NCBI RefSeq assembly: GCF_033568475.1
Contig: NC_133122.1
Coordinates: 19,227,206-19,291,205 of the forward strand
Length of the DNA: 64,000 nucleotides
Direction: 5' to 3'
From: Henckelia pumila
Taxonomy: Eukaryota > Streptophyta > Magnoliopsida > Lamiales > Gesneriaceae
The position numbers were made by a program, and so were the translations under genes. Under the pieces are notes generated by a model. It saw only the letters and a list, made by a program, of their open reading frames with translations, was not told the origin of the DNA and did not search any database. Positions 58,594 to 64,000 of the stretch are shown here, one piece after another; position 1 is the stretch's first letter, and each line of letters starts with the position of its first letter.

Positions 58594-58835
58594 TTTTTTT
58601 TTAGTACAAACACCATCGAATATCAAATTACATCAGATTACAACACTAAAGAATAAAACTGCTCGCACAACCGACGAGACTTGAGCTTTGACTCGAGACG
58701 TGCTTGTCTCAAGCAAAGAAAACTAAATCTACCTAAATAAATTAAGAAATCTACACGCAGTCAGCGAGAATCGAACTTGAAACTTCTTGGTCTCAGGACC
58801 TTAGTCTTAGCCACTAGACTAAGACCACATTGGCC
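58594..58835 (-). mobile_element. tRNA-derived SINE
   Basis: On the - strand the 5' part carries a pol III A box, TAGTCTAGTGGC (58821-58810), and about 30 bp on a B box, AAGTTCGATTCTC (58778-58766). A body of about 150 bp and a short A-rich 3' tail (58594-58603 read in reverse) follow. Not a functional tRNA: no cloverleaf was recognised. Target duplication not settled. Confidence 0.7.
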
Positions 58836-59145
58836 ATTTTATAGAAGTTTTCCTGCTACAGGTTCGAGAAAAAGTCGAGACCAAAGAAAAGATAACGAAT
58901 GTTGTCCGCACAATAAAGGAAATTATTTAAGAAGGAGTTATACCGAGTAAGTTGATTTATTTAGTGCCACTATGAAATATTTTATATACTAGTCGTATAA
59001 TTCCTTCTTCAATCATTGTCTTTATGATGTGGACGACATTCGTACCTTTTCTTTGGTCTCCACTTTCCCTCTAACATGTAGCAGAAAAACATTTACCAAA
59101 TGTGTATACTATCTATCTATCTATCTATCTATCTATTATCTATCA

Positions 59146-59183
<38 letters not shown>

Positions 59184-59819
59184 GTGTGAAGAGTGAATAA
59201 AAATGTAAAATTTTTAAATTGTGAATTAACAACTTTACTCTTTATCCTACACTATTTTATGTAAACAAAAAAATATAGGGATATAAATGTAAAAGTAAAA
59301 TATTAGTTAGGAATTAACTACTTTGCCCATTTTTTTTAAATATTGTACGTATAAAACTAAAAAAAATATAGGGATAAATGTAAAAGTAAAATATTAATTA
59401 GGATATTGGAGTAATAATATATTTTATATAAATACAAAATACAATCATTAGTTTTTAATCAAAGTAATATATTAATATTGACCGATAAAATAAATTAGTA
59501 ATAGAGATATATATTTAAATTTTGAATAATATAAATTAAGTTATTATACTTATGTTTTTATGTTATCCCCCTCAATACATCTATTTCTATTAGATATATT
59601 AAGGTGTAAATAAAAAAAGAATAAAAATTTTCAATTACAAATTAACCTATGTACCCTTTATTTCTAAACTAGTGTATGTAAAACTAAAAAATATAGGGAT
59701 AAGATCATAAAAGGCATGCATTTAAAGGAACACAATAGACCTTTAATACCACCACGCCGTGAGAAAGTTTAGCTACCCTTCCTTTCAATTTCTTCTTGTC
59801 ATGAACCGAGATGGCTTGC
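58836..59819. other. Intergenic DNA with microsatellites
   Basis: Includes (TATC)n at about 59109-59136 and (TTA)n at about 59147-59181. After that, a motif AAAATATAGGGATA...GTAAAAGTAAAATATTA recurs near 59270, 59368 and 59687. No gene. Confidence 0.6.
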
Positions 59820-61280
59820 TTAGTTGCCTTCAAGAATCCCTTGCTCGCTTGATATCTTATTCAAGTGAATCAAGATGAGAGGATTCTCCATTTCCTGTAG
59901 TCGCCAAAACACAAAAAGAAGAGAAAAGAAAAAAAAAAACTTGACCTAAAAGACATTTGGAACAAGAATACATTTGAATGTGTTTAACTGAATTATTGAT
60001 TGATTCTTGAAAGAGAATTAAAACTGGGATTGTGCATAACAAATACAAATAACAAATGGACACTTGCACATTTTGTTTTTCTCATTTGTTATGAAGGATG
60101 GGGAAATGAAGCCACCTGCCAGCTTCATTCCCTTCTCGACCTGAACTGTTAGGTCAATGGAATCCGGATATCTCCACAATGATATGATATTGTCCACTTT
60201 GGGCACAAGCCCTCATGGTTTTGATTTTTGGAAACACACCCAAAAGGCCTCATACCAATGGAGATATCATTCCATATATTAATCCATGATCTTTCTCTTA
60301 AATTTCCAATGTGGGACTTTGGTTGATCATTCCTAACAATCCTCCCCTCAAACGAAGTCCCACCAGGCCTCCCCTCAATCCGTCCCTCCAATCGAGCCTA
60401 CTCACCTTCAATGCGTTGTAGCACACGCCTTACATGAATTTCCGGGAGCATCCCTCGAGAGCTTTTTCACGGATCTTTAATCATTTAATCGGGGTCTCAA
60501 ACTTCTTCTCCTTGAGTCTCCGAGGATTCCACCCACATTGGTTCCATCAGACCATGACTCGTTCCCACAGACGGCGCCATTTGTTAGGTCAATGGAATCC
60601 GGATATCTCCACAATGATATGATATTGTCCACTTTGGGCACAATACCTCATGGTTTTGATTTTTGAGAACACACCCAAAAGGCCTCATACCAATGGAGAT
60701 ATCATTCCATATATTAATCCATGATCTTTCTCTTAAATTTCCAATGTGGGACTTTGGTTGATCATTCCTAACATGAACTGCCAGTTTCATTATCTTCTCA
60801 ACTTGAAGCCCATGTGTGTTTGCATCCTTGAGTAAGAAAAATATTACTCATTCGCAAGTTAAAAAGCTAAAAAAAAAAATACATGTTCTTAAGTAGAATA
60901 AATACATACTTCAATCGTAACAGCGGCATATCTATGAACTTTATCAATGGATATCTACCAACTTTATCAATGGTCTCTACAATCAAGTGGCCAATGTCTT
61001 CGTCGCCACCAGCATAAATAGTGGCGACCTACAATTAGACTGTCAAATTATTAAAAGGGAAAAAAAATACTCAGAACGAAGCAGAGTAGGGTAGAATAAA
61101 ACCTAACCTTGGCAATCTTTTTAGCATCACAATGCGTCGTTATATCATTTAAGATGCGGACCACATCATTCACAGCAATGCGCATGCATGTTTGTAGTAA
61201 CTTTGGTGGCATCCTCGCGAGCCGGCAATGACTGGCATACTCATGCAAACATTTTATGAGCACAATAGCACAAGTTCCAT
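59820..61280 (-). pseudogene. CPN60: Decayed mitochondrial-type chaperonin 60 gene, several exons
   Basis: - strand exons can be read. 61280-61108 encodes DGTCAIVLIKCL...MRIAVNDVV. 61028-60910 encodes VATIYAGGDEDIGHLIVETIDKV. 60826-60774 plus 60146-about 60064 encodes QVEKGMKLAGGFISPSF and NEKNKMCK. 59894-59820 encodes NPLILIHLNKISSEQG and then a stop. They line up in order with the apical and intermediate domains of HSP60/Cpn60, closest by eye to the mitochondrial form, with intron borders such as GAA|GTATGT still visible. Defects: the third exon listed is split by a TRIM element; it also has a 30-bp internal duplication; a second small duplication shifts the frame in the second exon; the rest of the gene is missing. 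Introns show that it arose by DNA duplication, not by reverse transcription. Confidence 0.75.
60147..60773 (-). mobile_element. TRIM retroelement inside the CPN60 pseudogene
   Basis: Two 192-bp LTRs (60147-60338 and 60582-60773, TGTTAGG...CCTAACA) flank a 243-bp non-coding interior. A perfect TGAAC duplication lies at 60142-60146 and 60774-60778. On the - strand the interior begins with a primer-binding-site-like TGGCGCCGTCTGTGGG next to the right LTR and ends with a purine tract, TTTGAGGGGAGGAT, next to the left LTR. The LTRs differ at about four or five sites. No coding capacity; it must be moved by proteins of other elements. Confidence 0.9.
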
Positions 61281-61537
61281 CTATGCAAGAAGTAATCAAA
61301 ACAATCAAAATGATAAAATACTGAAGGTAAAAATACAGAGAGAATTAGGTGAAGTTTTCATTCCATTTCTTAGTTTGGAAAGTCTTATTTATAGACCTAA
61401 ATAGACTAATCATGATTAACTACATGTGTTAACTAAGTCAAGCATTTAATTAAATAAGTAAACTACAATATGTATGAAATCATATTATGCCCAAATGACT
61501 CATACACGCCCAAATGAAATAGAATCTGCTAGAGTTT

Positions 61538-61702
61538 TCAATATTGTGGCACCAAATTCTTCATTTTTTTGTCGAACACTATGATATTCGTCACGGTGAT
61601 GTCATCCTTAACCACTTGGCTGCCACCATGTTTGTCTAATATCAGTACATTCACTTCTTTCGGTCCCATTGTAACTTACACAGCGTTTGCAAGATCTGCC
61701 AC
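61538..61702 (-). pseudogene. CPN60 N-terminal exon, copy 1
   Basis: Reads VADLANAV, stop, VTMGPKEVNV, then KHGGSQVVKDDITV and KMKNLVPQ, matching the Cpn60 N-terminal region (DAVKVTMGPKGRNV). A TAA replaces the Lys codon. It lies upstream of the exon at 61280 and probably belongs to the same decayed gene. Confidence 0.75.
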
Positions 61703-61745
61703 AACTGGCCTCCACATGAGATAACGTGGTTGGTCCTGTCGACTG

Positions 61746-62942
61746 TCCATACCACAAGTTCGGGTACCCGCAGGAAAAACCCGAATTGGGACGGGTTCAA
61801 GGAGGTGTTATTGTTTTCGGGGTTTGGGGATTTTTTAAAATCCCCACATCAGACTAAAGTGGGTATATGTATGCTATCCCCACCCCGAACTCGCCTTGAT
61901 AGACCCGATAATAATAAAAAATTAATAATATTAATAAATTATATAATAATTTCAATAATATTTAAAACTTAAGCTTTTACATCCTGTAAAACGAAAACCT
62001 AATATACCAATCTCATTTCTTTCCTTCCTTCACTCGTCTCCCGCACGATCGCCCCTCAAGCACAAGATCAGTGTGGAGTCTTCTGTGACGGATTTTAGCT
62101 TTGGAGAATGGCGTGGTGCTTGTGAAAACCTCAGATTCATAGGTTAAGGTGATTTTTTTTCTTTCGTGTTTTTAGATGAGTTGAACTGAACTGTTGTGAA
62201 TTTTGGTATTTTGTTTTTGTTTTAAAAATAGTCAAAAAAAACTATAGATAATAAAAATTCTGGAGAGCAAAGGGGAATGACTTTTCAGGCTAGGTCTCAA
62301 GAGGAAAATGATCTCCTCGAAAGAAGTACAAAAAATCGGAGGAAGAAATTTTTGGTGAGGACGAGGAAGAAGACGGATGCCAAGTTATTAAACTTTCAAT
62401 GGAGAAGAAAATCAGGATACTCATTGTTAAAATTATTTGTAGGACTATGGAATACTATCATTTCATTATCTTTTCACACAGATCAGATCTAACGTAACAA
62501 TGAACAAAAAAAGCCCAGTATATGTTTATTCATTGTATATTCACGTAATTTATTCATCTTTCTTTGTGTATTTTATTCATCCTAAATGCTAATTTGGTGA
62601 AGGTATTAGAGGATTATTTAGGAGTACATATAATTCAAAAGGGGGCGTTGGAATTGCTTTCATTTTTTAAAAAATATTAGCAGGCGGGATATTTCAAGCG
62701 GGTTCGGGGATTTAATCCCCACGAGTTTGGGGATCCACCCTATCCCTACCCCAATTTAATCTCAACAACAGGGATTGGGACGGGGATGGGGACGGGGACG
62801 GGGTTTAATCCCCATAGGTTTGAGTACGGGGATTCCTTGATTAGGTAGAACCGAGGATTGGGACGAGAATTGGGTGGACATTTAATTCAGGAACGGAGAT
62901 GGAGATAGCAAACCCGTCCTCACCCAGCCCCATTGTAATCCC
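61746..62942. mobile_element. hAT-like element rich in GGGGAC/CCCC motifs, one end recognised
   Basis: The right end reads CCCCATTGTAATCCCTA, whose inverse TAGGGATTACAATGGGG is a common start of hAT-type plant MITEs. The left part (GTTCGGGTACCCGCAGG...CCCCGAACTCG) has the same composition but no matching terminus, so the left border and a target duplication are not proven. The middle is AT-rich with no transposase. Confidence 0.5.
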
Positions 62943-63176
62943 TAATTGTTACACCTACTTTCGAATCTAAAAAATAAGATGCAATGTCCAACCTGTTGGC
63001 TAGAGTTTCTGCAGACAAGAAAGCAGCCACGATTGGAAAGACAACTGCATGTTGCCCGGTGGTGACTGGTGATTGGTGAACGCCAAATGGGCTGGAGCTT
63101 TGGAGTTAAATTGGGGTTGTGAGTTAAGATTGGGGTTATTTGGATTCATACCACGTCCAAATGAAATAGAATCTTT

Positions 63177-63341
63177 TCAACATTGTGGCACCAAATTCTT
63201 CACTTTGTTGTCGAACACTATGGTATTCACCACGGTGATGTCATCCTTAACCACTTGGCTGCCACCATGTTTGTTTAATATCAGTACATTCCATGCTTTC
63301 GATCTCATTGTAACTTACATGGCGTTTGCTAGATCTGCCAC
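63177..63341 (-). pseudogene. CPN60 N-terminal exon, copy 2
   Basis: Same exon as 61538-61702, same length and same internal TAA (VADLANAM, stop, VTM). It has further changes such as WNVLILNKHGG. Confidence 0.72.
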
Positions 63342-63835
63342 AACTAGCCTCCACACGAGACATCGTGGTTGGTCCAATCGACTATTCATACCAACAAATT
63401 TTTCTACCGAACTGAATGCAAAAAAGATCATTAGCCTACTGTCACGAATAAAGTTAAATGTTGAGGGGGAAAAACAGAATGAACGGTTCAGAAAATTTTA
63501 TTGGTTTTTTTATTCTTCTTCCACCAAATTATTTCTCATTTTCCATTGTAATTTTCTGTTTGAGATACTTATGTTTTTGCACATTCATTCTAGAAATATA
63601 TTGAGTTGTTACACCTACTTTGGAATATATAAAATAAGATACAATTCCAAACCTGTTGGCCAGAGTTTGTGCAGAAAAAGAAGTAGCCCCGATTGGAAAG
63701 AAGACTACACGTCTCCGGTGGTGACTTGTGATTGGTGAACGCCGAAAAGGCTGGAGCTGTGGAGTGAAATTAGGGTTGTGAGTTAAGATTGAGGTTATTT
63801 GGATTCAAACCATGCCCAAATGAAATAGAATATTT

Positions 63836-64000
63836 TAAACATTGTGACACCAAATTCTTCACTTTGTTGGCGAAAATTATAGTATTCGCCACGTTGATGT
63901 TATCCTTAACCACTTGACTGCTACCATGTTTGTCTAATATTATTACATTCTCTCCTTTCAATCTCATTGTAACTTACACAGCGTTTGCAAAATCTTCCAC
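63836..64000 (-). pseudogene. CPN60 N-terminal exon, copy 3 (reaches the window edge)
   Basis: Reads VEDFANAV, stop, VTM, then KGENVIILDKHGSSQVV and ANKVKNLVSQ. It shares the TAA of the other two copies and is otherwise the copy closest to intact Cpn60 in places. It may extend past 64000. Confidence 0.72.

Larger units (their letters stand above)
62946..64000. repeat. Tandem duplication, about 660-bp unit, carrying CPN60 exon copies
   Basis: A unit starting GTTACACCTACTTT at about 62947 recurs at about 63607. Each unit includes a stretch around TTGGTGAACGCC and then a copy of the CPN60 N-terminal exon. The second unit runs off the window. Confidence 0.8.

Noticed and set aside
58766-58830. 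A tRNA gene on the - strand
   Set aside because: A and B boxes are present, but there is no cloverleaf, and a long body with an A-rich tail marks a SINE.
62277-62492. 71-codon ORF inside the GGGGAC-rich element
   Set aside because: Lys/Arg-rich with no domain; within a non-coding transposon core.
1-64000. CRISPR arrays, operons, Shine-Dalgarno sites
   Set aside because: The window is plant nuclear DNA. The regular repeats seen are transposon subterminal motifs, microsatellites and tandem duplications.

Overview
The window is nuclear DNA of a eudicot plant. The two cellular genes with introns have GT-AG introns, the intergenic DNA is very AT-rich, and most of the sequence is transposable elements. 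The retroelement types (Tekay-like gypsy, SIRE-like and Tork-like copia) and the three cellular genes would fit an asterid such as a Lamiales species, but that placement is inference.

Layout. (1) 1-16724 is a three-level nest. A Tork-like copia on the + strand (only its 3' end is in view) was hit by a second copia on the - strand, and that was hit by a Tekay-type gypsy (393-10560, - strand) with nearly identical 2.66-kb LTRs and a perfect CCCTC target duplication. (2) 16945-20885 is a CACTA-like element with arrays of a GTGGCTA/AACCGTGG motif. (3) 21821-33731 is a Mutator-like element (9-bp TSD) split by an 11.2-kb SIRE-like copia (22321-33501). Besides broken gag-pol, this copia carries an intact 926-codon third ORF with its own upstream TATA motif. 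(4) 33.7-39.9 kb is AT-rich DNA with several MITEs.

The cellular genes come next. 39901-42231 (+) is an intronless CRINKLY4-related receptor kinase of the CCR1/CCR2 kind, lacking the activation segment. 42530-44056 (-, five exons) is a CRPK1-like receptor-like cytoplasmic kinase, convergent with it. 53844-56412 (+, three exons) is a LOG2/LUL-type RING ubiquitin ligase with an N-myristoylation start. Between the second and third genes lies a cluster of short DNA transposons with exact target duplications: five hAT-type (8 bp) and two Mutator-type (9 bp), including another triple nest at 47.6-49.35 kb.

From 56.4 kb to the end are small MITEs, a tRNA-derived SINE, and a decayed mitochondrial-type chaperonin-60 gene on the - strand. 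One of its exons is split by a TRIM retroelement. Its N-terminal exon occurs three times, each with the same stop codon.

The three cellular genes do not form a pathway. The first two are signalling kinases that happen to be neighbours. The strongest leads are a precisely framed candidate intron between gag and protease of the gypsy element, the accessory ORF of the SIRE-like copia, and the nesting record fixed by exact target duplications.
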